Shown here: positions 34,070 through 43,697 of the stretch, one piece after another
Layout of the letters: each line of letters begins with the position of its first letter
How positions within the stretch are numbered: position 1 is the first letter of the stretch
NCBI RefSeq assembly: GCF_009604375.1
Contig: NZ_WEGH01000001.1
Span: forward strand, 1,984,001 to 2,048,000
Reading direction: 5' to 3'
Length of the DNA stretch: 64,000 nt
From: Actinomadura macrotermitis
GTDB lineage: Bacteria > Actinomycetota > Actinomycetes > Streptosporangiales > Streptosporangiaceae
The notes under the pieces: model-generated
What the model was told of the DNA's origin: nothing
Databases searched by the model: none
The model's input: the letters and a program-made list of their open reading frames with translations, nothing else
Program-made: the position numbers and the translations under genes

Positions 34070-35746
34070 TCACATTCCCCTGGTGACGCACGCGGCGTAG
34101 CGCGGCGCGCTGCCCAGCAGGTCGCGGTGGGCGCCTTCGGCGGCCACCCGGCCGTGCTCGACGTAGACGACATGGTCGGCGCGGTCCAGCACCAGCGGGC
34201 TGGTGGTGCACACGACCGTGGTGCGGCCCGCGCGCGCCTCGCCGAGCCGGGCGGCGATGCGGGACTCGGTGTGGGCGTCGACGGCGCTGGTCGGCTCGAC
34301 CAGCACCAGCACCTCGGGGTCGGCGGCGAGGGCGCGGGCGAGCCGGAGCCGCTGCTGCTGCCCGCCGGAGAACTCCCGGCCGGCCTCGGCGACGCGGGCG
34401 TCCGGCCCGGCCGCGGCGACCACGTCCGCGGCGCAGGCCGCCTCGACCGCCATGGCGAGGTCGCCGCCGCCGCGGGCGGGGCGCAGGCCCTCCCACAGCG
34501 GCCCGGCGAACAGCCGGTCCTCGTTGACCGCGACCAGCACCCGTTCCCGCAGGCCGGCGACGTCGCGCAGCGGCACGCCGCCGTAGGTGACGTCGCCGCC
34601 GGCGTACCGGCCGAGGCGGTCGGCGATGGCCTGCGCGTCGCGCGGGTCGGACGCAGCGATCGCGGTGAACACGCCGGGCCGCGCCACGAAGCCCGACGCC
34701 GTGTCCACCAGCTCCGCCGGTCCGGCCGGGCGGACGGTGCCGGTGTCGGGCAGCTCGGGCTCCAGCGCGAGCAGCCGCACGACGCGGCCCGCCGCGACAC
34801 GGCCCTTGGTCAGCTTGCCCGCCGCCTCGCCCAGCGTCTTCAGCGGCTGGATCAGGAACACCGCGTAGCCGTAGAACGCCACCAGCTGCCCGACGCTGAT
34901 CGTCCCGGCCGCGGCGTACCGCGCGCCGAGCCAGGTGACCAGCGCGACCAGCAGGCCGGGCAGCAGGATCTCGGCGCCGCTCAGCATCGACTCGGCGCGC
35001 GCGACGTCCACGCCGGCCCGCCGCACCCGCTGCGAGTCGTCCCGGTAGCGGCCCGCGAACAGCTCCTCGCCGCCGACGCCGCGCAGCACCCGCAGCCCCG
35101 CGACCAGGTCGGTGGCGCGCGAGTTCAGCTCACCGACCAGCTCGCGGTGCCGCTCCTCGCGCGCCTGCAGCGGGCGCAGCAGCGGCGCGGCCGCCGCCAG
35201 GATCACCGGGACCCCGATCAGCACGACCAGCCCGAGCCGCGGCGAGGTGCCGAGCAGCATCCCCGCCACGACGACGATCCCCACGACCGCGCCCGTGCCG
35301 CGGCCGAGGATGTCGACCGCGTCGCCGAGGTGCGCGACGTCGGAGACGCCGACGCTGACGACCTCGCCCGCGCTCATCCGCCTCGGCAGCGTCGCGCCGA
35401 GCCGGGACGCCTGCCGGGTGACCACCTGGACGGTCCGGTAGGCGGTGCCGAGCCAGACGAAGACCGACAGCCGGTGCCGGAACACGCCGGCCATGGCCTG
35501 CAGGGCGCCGAGGCCGAGCAGCGCCGCCGACCAGGCCAGCAGCGCGTCCCCGTCGCGGGCGGCCACGCCCCGGTCGATCGCGCGGCCGACCACGGCCGGC
35601 ATCAGCGCCTGGCTGAGCATCCAGACCACGGCGAACAGCACGGACCCCGCCACGCCGCGCCGCTGTACGCGCACCAGCCAGCGCAGGTAGCGCCCCGGCG
35701 TCCGATGGACGGGCGTACCTGGATCTTGGACCGGTAAGCGCTTCAC
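34070..35746 (-). CDS. ABC exporter half-transporter A (no Walker A, intact signature)
   Basis: A 558-residue protein: a transmembrane domain (about 20-310, e.g. VLFAVVWMLSQALMPAVVG) and a strongly degenerate nucleotide-binding domain. Where GxxGxGKST should be, it has ARPGVFTAIAASDPRD (near 351-366). The Walker B aspartate is Val (VLVLVEPTS) and the H-loop His is missing (VCTTSPLVLD). The signature FSGGQQQRL near 459 is intact. This complements the downstream partner exactly. Loss of Walker A goes beyond the asymmetry of most heterodimeric exporters, which keep ATP binding at the degenerate site. Start ATG 35746. Confidence 0.87.
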   Translation of the reverse strand: MKRLPVQDPGTPVHRTPGRYLRWLVRVQRRGVAGSVLFAVVWMLSQALMPAVVGRAIDRGVAARDGDALLAWSAALLGLGALQAMAGVFRHRLSVFVWLGTAYRTVQVVTRQASRLGATLPRRMSAGEVVSVGVSDVAHLGDAVDILGRGTGAVVGIVVVAGMLLGTSPRLGLVVLIGVPVILAAAAPLLRPLQAREERHRELVGELNSRATDLVAGLRVLRGVGGEELFAGRYRDDSQRVRRAGVDVARAESMLSGAEILLPGLLVALVTWLGARYAAAGTISVGQLVAFYGYAVFLIQPLKTLGEAAGKLTKGRVAAGRVVRLLALEPELPDTGTVRPAGPAELVDTASGFVARPGVFTAIAASDPRDAQAIADRLGRYAGGDVTYGGVPLRDVAGLRERVLVAVNEDRLFAGPLWEGLRPARGGGDLAMAVEAACAADVVAAAGPDARVAEAGREFSGGQQQRLRLARALAADPEVLVLVEPTSAVDAHTESRIAARLGEARAGRTTVVCTTSPLVLDRADHVVYVEHGRVAAEGAHRDLLGSAPRYAACVTRGM

Positions 35747-36046
35747 CCGTCGACGGTAAGCGGCGGCCCCGCTCCGGCACGAACGGTTTTCCGGCGGTGC
35801 CCGGCGCCCGTTCCGGCCCCCTCGGGGGGTGCGTGCCCGCGAGGGAAGGCGCTAAAGTCGGACAGGTACGGGAGCGATGTTCCTCCGCTCCTCGCGCCGG
35901 GACCTTGGCGGCTGGGCAGATGCCGCTGCCCGGCACGGTCCGTCCCGCCGGACCGGCCCCGGCCTCGTCCGCGAGGCGGCGCCGGAACCCCCGGGGCGGC
36001 CCGGCCGTTGCCAGTGCGCCAGCCCGCCGACAGTCCGGAACCCTTT
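35747..36046. other. Divergent intergenic region, ABC exporter / receiver-phosphatase
   Basis: About 300 bases without a supported gene. It holds a possible plus-strand -10 (TAAAGT near 35852) and a small stem GGAGCG-N9-CGCTCC just after it (35873-35893), which would lie in the 5'-UTR of the phosphatase gene. The rest is GC-rich with no recognisable similarity. Confidence 0.4.
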
Positions 36047-37261
36047 GTGAGCACCCTCAGCCATCAGCAGCACCCCGTCTCCCCGGCCGCCGAGGAGACC
36101 GTCGAGCTGCTCCTCATCGACGACGACCCCTCCGACGTCTTCCTGGTCGAGCGGATGCTCCAGGGCAGCGGCCTGGACGCCCGGATGACCGTCGCCGGCG
36201 ACCTGGACTCGGCCCGCCGCAAGCTCACCCGCCGCATCCAGTGCATCGTGGTCGACCTGTCGGCGCCCGGCGTCGACCGCATCGACGGGCTGCGCGAGGT
36301 GCTGGCGCTGTCGGGCACCGCCGCCGTGGTGGTGCTGACCGGGCTGGACGACGCGCACCTGGGCGTCCAGGCCGTCGCCGCCGGCGCCGAGGACTACCTG
36401 GTCAAGCAGCAGGTCGACGGGCCGCTGCTGGCCCGCGCCATCCGCTACGCGATCGAGCGCAAGCGCGCCGAGGAGACCGAGCGGCGCCTGGTCGAGGCGC
36501 GCATCCTCGGCCGCGAGAACGCCCGGCTGGAGCGCGGCCTGCTGCCGGTCCCGCTGATCGACGACCCGGCGCTGCGGCACCACACCCGGTACCGGCCCGG
36601 CCGCCGCCGGGCGCTGCTCGGCGGCGACTTCTACGACACCGTGCAGACCGAGGGCGGCGCCGTCCACCTGATGATCGGCGACGTGTGCGGGCACGGCCCC
36701 GACGAGGCCGCGCTCGGCGTCCAGCTGCGCATGGCGTGGCGGACCCTGGTGCTGGCCGGGCACACCGGCGAGCAGCTGCTGGGCACCCTGGACACCGTGC
36801 TCGGGCACGAGCGGCGCAGCGAGGAGATCTTCACGACGCTGTGCATGGTGACGATCGCGCCGTCGCGGCGCACCGCCCGGATGCACCTGGCGGGCCACCC
36901 GGCGCCGCTGCTGTTCCGCGACGTGCCCGGCGGCCCGCCGCAGGTCGCGCCGCTGCCCGACTACGGGCACGGCCCCGCCCTCGGCCTGGTGCCCGGCGCC
37001 GAGTGGCCGACCACCGAGATCGACCTCGGCGAGTCCTGGGGCCTGATGCTCTACACCGACGGCATCATCGAGGGCCGCGTCGGCCCCGGCTCGGCCGACC
37101 GGCTCGGCACCGACGGCCTCACCCGGCTGGCCGCCGCGGCGCAGCGGCGGGGCGCGGCGGGACGGGCGCTGATCGACGCGCTCGTCACCGAGGTGGAGCG
37201 GCTGAACGGCGACTCACTCGCCGACGACCTCGCCGTGCTGCTGTTGTCACATCGCCCCTGA
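36047..37261 (+). CDS. Response-regulator PP2C (SpoIIE-type) phosphatase
   Basis: A 404-residue signalling protein. Residues 18-140 are a receiver domain with acidic cluster Asp25-27, phospho-acceptor Asp70 (CIVVDLSAP), Thr98 and Lys120. A short coiled coil (AEETERRLVEARILGRENAR) leads to a SpoIIE/RsbU PP2C domain with GGDFYD (192-197) and GDVCGHGP (211-218), the metal-binding aspartates. Such proteins dephosphorylate anti-anti-sigma factors once the receiver is phosphorylated, releasing a sigma factor. No kinase or STAS gene is adjacent. I prefer GTG 36047 (GGAA at 6 bases) over TTG 36008. Confidence 0.88.
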   Translation: MSTLSHQQHPVSPAAEETVELLLIDDDPSDVFLVERMLQGSGLDARMTVAGDLDSARRKLTRRIQCIVVDLSAPGVDRIDGLREVLALSGTAAVVVLTGLDDAHLGVQAVAAGAEDYLVKQQVDGPLLARAIRYAIERKRAEETERRLVEARILGRENARLERGLLPVPLIDDPALRHHTRYRPGRRRALLGGDFYDTVQTEGGAVHLMIGDVCGHGPDEAALGVQLRMAWRTLVLAGHTGEQLLGTLDTVLGHERRSEEIFTTLCMVTIAPSRRTARMHLAGHPAPLLFRDVPGGPPQVAPLPDYGHGPALGLVPGAEWPTTEIDLGESWGLMLYTDGIIEGRVGPGSADRLGTDGLTRLAAAAQRRGAAGRALIDALVTEVERLNGDSLADDLAVLLLSHRP

Positions 37262-37287
37262 ACCGGCCCGCGAGTTCCCGCACCCCC

Positions 37288-37303
37288 TGTGAGGTCCCTC
37301 ACT
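37288..37303 (+). promoter_or_regulatory. Crp-like site upstream of sdhCAB operon 1
   Basis: TGTGA-GGTCCC-TCACT differs from the Crp-family palindrome TGTGA-N6-TCACA by one base. It lies 93 bases before the sdhC start. A Crp-family gene lies at 42.0-42.7 kb, and two related sites precede the second sdh operon. Confidence 0.5.
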
Positions 37304-37349
37304 AAGCGGGCCTGACGCGGTGTAGGAAAACCCCGCTCCCACACTGTTC

Positions 37350-37364
37350 ATAGCCTCAGGCTAT
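37350..37364 (+). promoter_or_regulatory. Palindrome just upstream of sdhC1
   Basis: ATAGCCT-C-AGGCTAT, a perfect inverted repeat with a one-base centre, 16 bases before the ATG. Without a loop it is better suited to protein binding than to an RNA hairpin. It may overlap the -10 region or the start of transcription. Confidence 0.4.
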
Positions 37365-37380
37365 CGAAACAAGTGCGGTG

Positions 37381-38112
37381 ATGACTTGGAAGTCTTTACC
37401 GAGGCAGGCATACCTTGCGGGCGTGGCTATAGCGATACCTGCGATCTATCGATCGACCGTCGGCAAGAAGGCCGTGATGGCGGTGACCGGCGGCATCCTG
37501 GTGATGTTCCTGGTCCTGCACATGGTGGGCAACCTGAAGATCTTCCTCGGGGCGGAGGACTTCAACCATTACGCGCACTGGCTGCGCACCGTGGGCGAGC
37601 CCGCCGTGCCGCACCGCACCGTGCTGACGCTCACCGAGGTCGTCCTCGGCCTCGCGGTCGTCCTGCACATCTGGTCGGCGACATCGCTGGCGCGCCGCGC
37701 GCGCGCAGCCCGCCCGGTGAAGTACCACTCGAAGAAGAAGTCGCACGCGCACGGCTATGCCACCCACACGATGCGGTACGGCGGCGTCATCGTGCTGCTG
37801 TTCATCATCTGGCACCTGCTGGACCTCACCTTCTTCGTGGTGAACCCCAAGGGCTCCGACGCCACCCCCTACGAGCGGGTCGTCGCCGACTTCGACCCCT
37901 CCCGCTGGTACATCACCATCTGGTACGTCCTCGCCGTCCTGCTGGTCGGACTGCACCTGTGGCACGGCGTCTGGAGCGCCTTCAACTCCCTCGGCCTGCG
38001 CTCCCGCCGCAACGAGAAGAGCCTGCGCCTGCTGGCCGGCGCCCTCTCCGTCGTGATCGCCCTCGGCTTCATCGCCGCCCCGGTTTCCATCACCTTCGGA
38101 TGGGTGAGCTGA
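37381..38112 (+). CDS. sdhC: Succinate dehydrogenase cytochrome b subunit (B-type), operon 1
   Basis: A 243-residue integral membrane subunit with five hydrophobic helices. Histidines suited to two b hemes are seen in [24 protein letters not shown] and LHLWHGVWS. It anchors SdhA/B and passes electrons to menaquinone, as in Bacillus or Corynebacterium SdhC. ATG 37381 directly follows a GTG at 37378; either may start translation, and the Shine-Dalgarno is weak. It is first of a tight sdhC-sdhA-sdhB operon with a 2-base gap to sdhA. Candidate regulatory palindromes precede it. Confidence 0.92.
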   Translation: MTWKSLPRQAYLAGVAIAIPAIYRSTVGKKAVMAVTGGILVMFLVLHMVGNLKIFLGAEDFNHYAHWLRTVGEPAVPHRTVLTLTEVVLGLAVVLHIWSATSLARRARAARPVKYHSKKKSHAHGYATHTMRYGGVIVLLFIIWHLLDLTFFVVNPKGSDATPYERVVADFDPSRWYITIWYVLAVLLVGLHLWHGVWSAFNSLGLRSRRNEKSLRLLAGALSVVIALGFIAAPVSITFGWVS

Positions 38113-38114
38113 AC

Positions 38115-40051
<1,937 letters not shown>

Positions 40052-40052
<1 letters not shown>

Positions 40053-40804
40053 TGAAGCTGACCCTGCGCATCTGGCGCCAGACGAACGCCGCCGACAAGG
40101 GCAAGATGGTCGAGTACCCCATCGACGACATCTCGCCCGACGCCTCGTTCCTGGAGATGCTGGACGTCCTCAACGAGAAGCTGATCGCCGAGGGCGAAGA
40201 GCCCGTGGCGTTCGACCACGACTGCCGCGAGGGCATCTGCGGCATGTGCTCCCTGGTCATCAACGGGACCCCGCACGGCCCCGAGCGCAACACCACCACC
40301 TGCCAGCTGCACATGCGCAAGTTCAAGGACGGCGAGGTCATCGACGTCGAGCCGTGGCGCGCCAAGGCGTTCCCGGTCGTCAAGGACCTGGTCGTGGACC
40401 GCGGCGCGTTCGACCGGATCATCCAGTCCGGCGGCTACATCTCGGCGCCGACCGGCACCGCCCCCGAGGCCCACTCGGTCCCGGTGCCGAAGCCCGACGC
40501 CGACCGCGCCTTCGAGGCGGCCGAGTGCATCGGCTGCGGCGCCTGCGTCGCGGCCTGCCCGAACGGCTCGGCGGCGCTGTTCCTCGGCGCCAAGGTCACC
40601 GCCCTCGGCCTGATGCCGCAGGGCCAGCCCGAGCGCTGGGACCGCGTCGTCGGCATGCTGGAGACCCACGACGAGGAGGGCTTCGGCGGCTGCACCAACA
40701 CCGGCGAGTGCACCGTGGCCTGCCCGAAGGGCATCCCGCTGGACGTCATCGGCCGCCTGAACCACGACTACATCAAGGCGACCGCCGGCGGTCGCCGAAA
40801 GTGA
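40052..40804 (+). CDS. sdhB: Succinate dehydrogenase iron-sulfur subunit, operon 1
   Basis: A 250-residue electron-transfer subunit. The N-terminal ferredoxin domain has [10 protein letters not shown] and a distal Cys (TTCQLHM) for [2Fe-2S]; the C-terminal domain has [14 protein letters not shown] and [16 protein letters not shown] for the [4Fe-4S] and [3Fe-4S] centres. It wires FAD to the quinone site in SdhC. It starts inside the sdhA stop codon (TAATG), showing translational coupling. A strong hairpin at 40931-40958 ends the operon. Confidence 0.95.
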
Positions 40805-40930
40805 GCATGCCTGCACCGGCTGCTCGCTAGGCTGACCTGGTCGCTCGGCATCTCCGCTGGTACCCGACCAGCGGACTCCATTGCGGCCCGCCAGCGGTTG
40901 CCTCCAGGTAGTCCTGCTTGAGCGATCGAG

Positions 40931-40958
40931 AGCGCCCCGGCCCCTGGCCCGGGGCGCT
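40931..40958. terminator. Bidirectional terminator between sdhB1 and lysR
   Basis: AGCGCCCCGG-8 bases-CCGGGGCGCT, a perfect 10-base stem followed on the plus strand by TTTCGCG. It lies between convergent genes and may act on both. The 125 bases between sdhB and the stem contain no recognisable gene. Confidence 0.7.
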
Positions 40959-40965
40959 TTCGCGT

Positions 40966-41973
40966 TCAGGACCCGGTGACCAGGGTCTCCACGCCCGCCG
41001 GGAGGCTGCCGGCGAGGGCCGCCTCCACCAGGAAGGTCTCCAGGGTGTCCTGGAAGGCGCGGGCCGCGTGGGTGAGGTCCACGTCCTTGCGGTGCGCGAG
41101 GGCGATCGTGCGCTGCAGGCCGGGGCCGGGCTGCCCGCGCCGCGCCGCGGCGTCCTCCTCGGCCTCGCTCAGCACCAGCGGGGTGCCGCGCAGCCCCGGC
41201 CGCCCGGCCAGCACCATGCTCGGCACGACCGCGATGCCGAGGCCCGCCTCGACGAACCGCAGCACCGCGTCCATCTCGCCGCCCTCGACGGCGAAGCGCG
41301 GCTCGAACCCGGCGGCCCGGCAGGCGCCGATGGTGGCCTCGCGCAGGTCGTAGCCGGAGCGGAACATCACCATCGGCCGGTTGCGCAGGTCGGAGATCCG
41401 CAGGTGGGCGCGGCGCGGCATGTGCGCGGGCGCGCGGTCGCCGCGCGCGCCGGGCTCCACCGGCGAGGCGACGACCAGGTGCTCGCGCAGGATCGGGGTG
41501 GTGTCCAGCGGCGGGTCGCCGTGCAGCGGCAGGATGACCAGTGCCAGGTCCAGCGAGCCGCGGGTCAGCTCGCGGACCAGGTCGCGCGAGCCGCCCTCCT
41601 CGACCAGGATGCGGATGCCGGGGAAGGCGTCGTGGAAGCGGCGCAGCACGTCGCCGAGCAGCCCGGCGCACAGGGACGGCGTCGCGCCGAGCCGGACCCG
41701 GCCGCGGCGCAGCCCGGCCAGCTCCTGCACCTCCAGCCGGGCGGTCTCGACGTCGGCGAGGATCCGTTTGGCCGTCGGCAGCAGCGCCTCCCCGGCGGGT
41801 GTCAGCGTGATGTTGCCGCGGGCGCGGCTGAACAGCGACGCGCCGAGCTCGGCCTCCAGCGCCCGGATCTGCTTGGACAGCGACGGCTGGGCGATCCGCA
41901 GGAGTTCCGCCGCCTGGGTGAAGTGCCGGACCTCGGCGACGGCGACGAAGTACGCGAGCTGCTGTAACTGCAC
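40966..41973 (-). CDS. LysR-family transcriptional regulator with an early TTA codon
   Basis: A 335-residue regulator. The winged helix (QQLAYFVAVAEVRHFTQAAE, then IAQPSLSKQIRALEAELGAS) and the periplasmic-binding-like effector domain (LGATPSLCAGLLGDVLRRFH) are typical of LysR proteins. GTG 41973 is the start that aligns with the family (VQLQQL); GTG 41982 is the alternative. The third codon is TTA, the rarest leucine codon here. In streptomycetes TTA near the start makes translation depend on the bldA tRNA. It lies between two succinate dehydrogenase operons, but its targets are unknown. Confidence 0.88.
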   Translation of the reverse strand: MQLQQLAYFVAVAEVRHFTQAAELLRIAQPSLSKQIRALEAELGASLFSRARGNITLTPAGEALLPTAKRILADVETARLEVQELAGLRRGRVRLGATPSLCAGLLGDVLRRFHDAFPGIRILVEEGGSRDLVRELTRGSLDLALVILPLHGDPPLDTTPILREHLVVASPVEPGARGDRAPAHMPRRAHLRISDLRNRPMVMFRSGYDLREATIGACRAAGFEPRFAVEGGEMDAVLRFVEAGLGIAVVPSMVLAGRPGLRGTPLVLSEAEEDAAARRGQPGPGLQRTIALAHRKDVDLTHAARAFQDTLETFLVEAALAGSLPAGVETLVTGS

Positions 41974-42016
41974 CCTGCACACAGTACGGCCCCGGTCCGG
42001 CGGGGCCGGCGCGCGG

Positions 42017-42700
42017 TCAGCGGGCGTGCTCGCGCAGCGCCTGCAGGTCGTGCACGATGACCCTGCGGCGGCCGGTCTCGACCAGGCCGTCCGCGCGCAG
42101 CGTGCGCAGCGCCTTGCTGACGGCCTCCCGGGACGCGCCGACCCAGCCGGCCAGTTCCTCCTGCGACAGGTTCAAGGTGATCCGCACGCTCTTGCCCCCG
42201 CCGCCGCTGTAGGGGACGCCGAAGCGCTCGGCGAGCTCGACCAGCCGTTCGGCGACCCGGCCGGTGGCGTCGAACATGCCGAACTCGGCGCGTTTGCGGT
42301 CGGCGTCGCGCCACCGCTCGCACAGCGTCTTCATGATCAGGATGGACGCGGCGCCGTGCGTGCGCAGGAAGCCCATGAAGTCCTCGGCGGTGAGCGCGAG
42401 CGCGCGGGCCGGTTCCAGTGTGGTGACGGTCGCCGACCGGGGCCGCCGGTCGATCGCGGCGACCTCGCCGAGCAGCGAGCCGGGGCCGCGCACCGCCAGC
42501 AGCGCCTCGCCGCCGTGCTCGCGGTTGGAGAAGGCCTTGACGCGGCCGGTGAGCAGCACCGCCACCCAGGAGGACCGCTCGCCCTCCTGGAAGAGCACCT
42601 CGCCGCGGGCGAACTCGCGGATCCGGCCGCGGTCTTCCAGGTCGGCCCGGTCCTGCGGGGACAGCTCGGCGAGGAACGAGCCCGGTTCCAGCACGCTCAT
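42017..42700 (-). CDS. Crp/Fnr-family transcriptional regulator
   Basis: A 227-residue regulator with an N-terminal cyclic-nucleotide-binding fold (ARGEVLFQEGERSSWVAVLL, then GSLLGEVAAIDRRPRSATV, the phosphate cassette RPRSATV) and a C-terminal winged helix (LSQEELAGWVGASREAVSKA). No N-terminal cysteine cluster, so it is Crp-like and not an oxygen-sensing Fnr. GGAG lies 2 bases before the ATG. Related actinobacterial Crp proteins bind TGTGA-N6-TCACA; near-matches occur upstream of both sdh operons flanking this gene, suggesting that it regulates them. Confidence 0.9.
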   Translation of the reverse strand: MSVLEPGSFLAELSPQDRADLEDRGRIREFARGEVLFQEGERSSWVAVLLTGRVKAFSNREHGGEALLAVRGPGSLLGEVAAIDRRPRSATVTTLEPARALALTAEDFMGFLRTHGAASILIMKTLCERWRDADRKRAEFGMFDATGRVAERLVELAERFGVPYSGGGGKSVRITLNLSQEELAGWVGASREAVSKALRTLRADGLVETGRRRVIVHDLQALREHAR

Positions 42701-42715
42701 GTCTCCAAGCTAAAG

Positions 42716-42768
42716 GGACATGTCCGTCTGGGTAACTCTTACTTCAATCACGAACGCATCACGCGTTC
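42716..42768. promoter_or_regulatory. Inverted repeats upstream of the Crp-family gene
   Basis: GGACATGTCC (42716-42725, perfect palindrome) and GAACGC-ATCAC-GCGTTC (42752-42768). Both lie within 70 bases of the Crp-family start and are candidate operators, possibly for autoregulation. They do not match the TGTGA-type sites seen before the sdh operons. Confidence 0.35.
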
Positions 42769-42890
42769 TGTGCACTCGTCCCTATTCAACGCCGTCCCGC
42801 CGCGCCACCGTGGACCACGACGTGCCCCGGCCGGACGGCCGGCGGCACCGGCGGCGTTCGTGGGGAACGGCGGCGCGGCGGGCGGCGGTG

Positions 42891-42921
42891 CGGGGGCACG
42901 CCGCCCGCCGGCGTGCCCCCG
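42891..42921 (-). terminator. Terminator of sdh operon 2
   Basis: CGGGGGCACGCC pairs exactly with GGCGTGCCCCCG (12 bases, 7-base loop), 6 bases downstream of the sdhB2 stop. GC-only stem without T-tract. Confidence 0.65.
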
Positions 42922-42926
42922 GGGCG

Positions 42927-43697
42927 TCAGGCGGGCGGGGTGTCGTGCGCCTTCTTGACGATGCCGAGCTTGGTGCCGAGCCACACCACCGGGTCGTAGC
43001 GGCGGTCGACGACCTCCTCCTTCAGCGGGATCAGCGCATTGTCGGTGATCTTGATGTGCTCGGGGCAGACCTCGGTGCAGCACTTGGTGATGTTGCAGAA
43101 GCCGAGGCCCTGCACGTCGCGCGACATCTCGCGGCGGTCGGCGACGTCGGCCGGGTGCATCTGCAGCTCGGCGGTGCGCATCAGGAACCGGGGCCCGGCG
43201 AAGCCCGGCTTGTTCTCCTCATGGTCGCGGACGACGTGGCAGACGTTGTTGCACAGGAAGCACTCGATGCACTTGCGGAACTCCTGCGAGCGCTCCACGT
43301 CGACCTGCTGCATCCGGAACTCGCCCGGCCCGACGTCGCCGGGGTCGAACGAGGGGACCTGCCGCGCCTTCTCGTAGTTGAACGACACGTCGGTGACCAG
43401 GTCGCGGATCACCGGGAAGGTGCGGACCGGGGTGACGGTGATCGTCTCGTCCTCGGTGAAGGTCGACATCCGGGTCATGCACATCAGCCGCGGCATGCCG
43501 TTGACCTCGGCCGAGCACGACCCGCACTTGCCCGCCTTGCAGTTCCAGCGGACCGCCAGGTCGGGCGCCTGCGTCGCCTGCAGCCGGTGGATGATGTCCA
43601 GGACGACCTCGCCCTCGTTCACCTCCACGGTGTAGTCGACCAGCTCGCCGTCGCCGTCGTCGCCCCGCCAGACCTTGAACTTCGCCTCGTAGCTCAT
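42927..43697 (-). CDS. sdhB: Succinate dehydrogenase/fumarate reductase iron-sulfur subunit, operon 2
   Basis: A 256-residue iron-sulfur subunit, distinct from operon 1. [2Fe-2S]: CKAGKCGSCSAEVNG with distal MCMTR; then CIECFLCNNVCHVV and CNITKCCTEVCPEHI for the cubane and three-iron centres. Sequence style and length match the mycobacterial Sdh1 subunit (Rv0247c class). It transfers electrons between the flavoprotein and the membrane anchor. ATG 43697 overlaps the stop of the flavoprotein gene by 4 bases (ATGA). The operon order is anchor - flavoprotein - Fe-S. Confidence 0.93.
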   Translation of the reverse strand: MSYEAKFKVWRGDDGDGELVDYTVEVNEGEVVLDIIHRLQATQAPDLAVRWNCKAGKCGSCSAEVNGMPRLMCMTRMSTFTEDETITVTPVRTFPVIRDLVTDVSFNYEKARQVPSFDPGDVGPGEFRMQQVDVERSQEFRKCIECFLCNNVCHVVRDHEENKPGFAGPRFLMRTAELQMHPADVADRREMSRDVQGLGFCNITKCCTEVCPEHIKITDNALIPLKEEVVDRRYDPVVWLGTKLGIVKKAHDTPPA

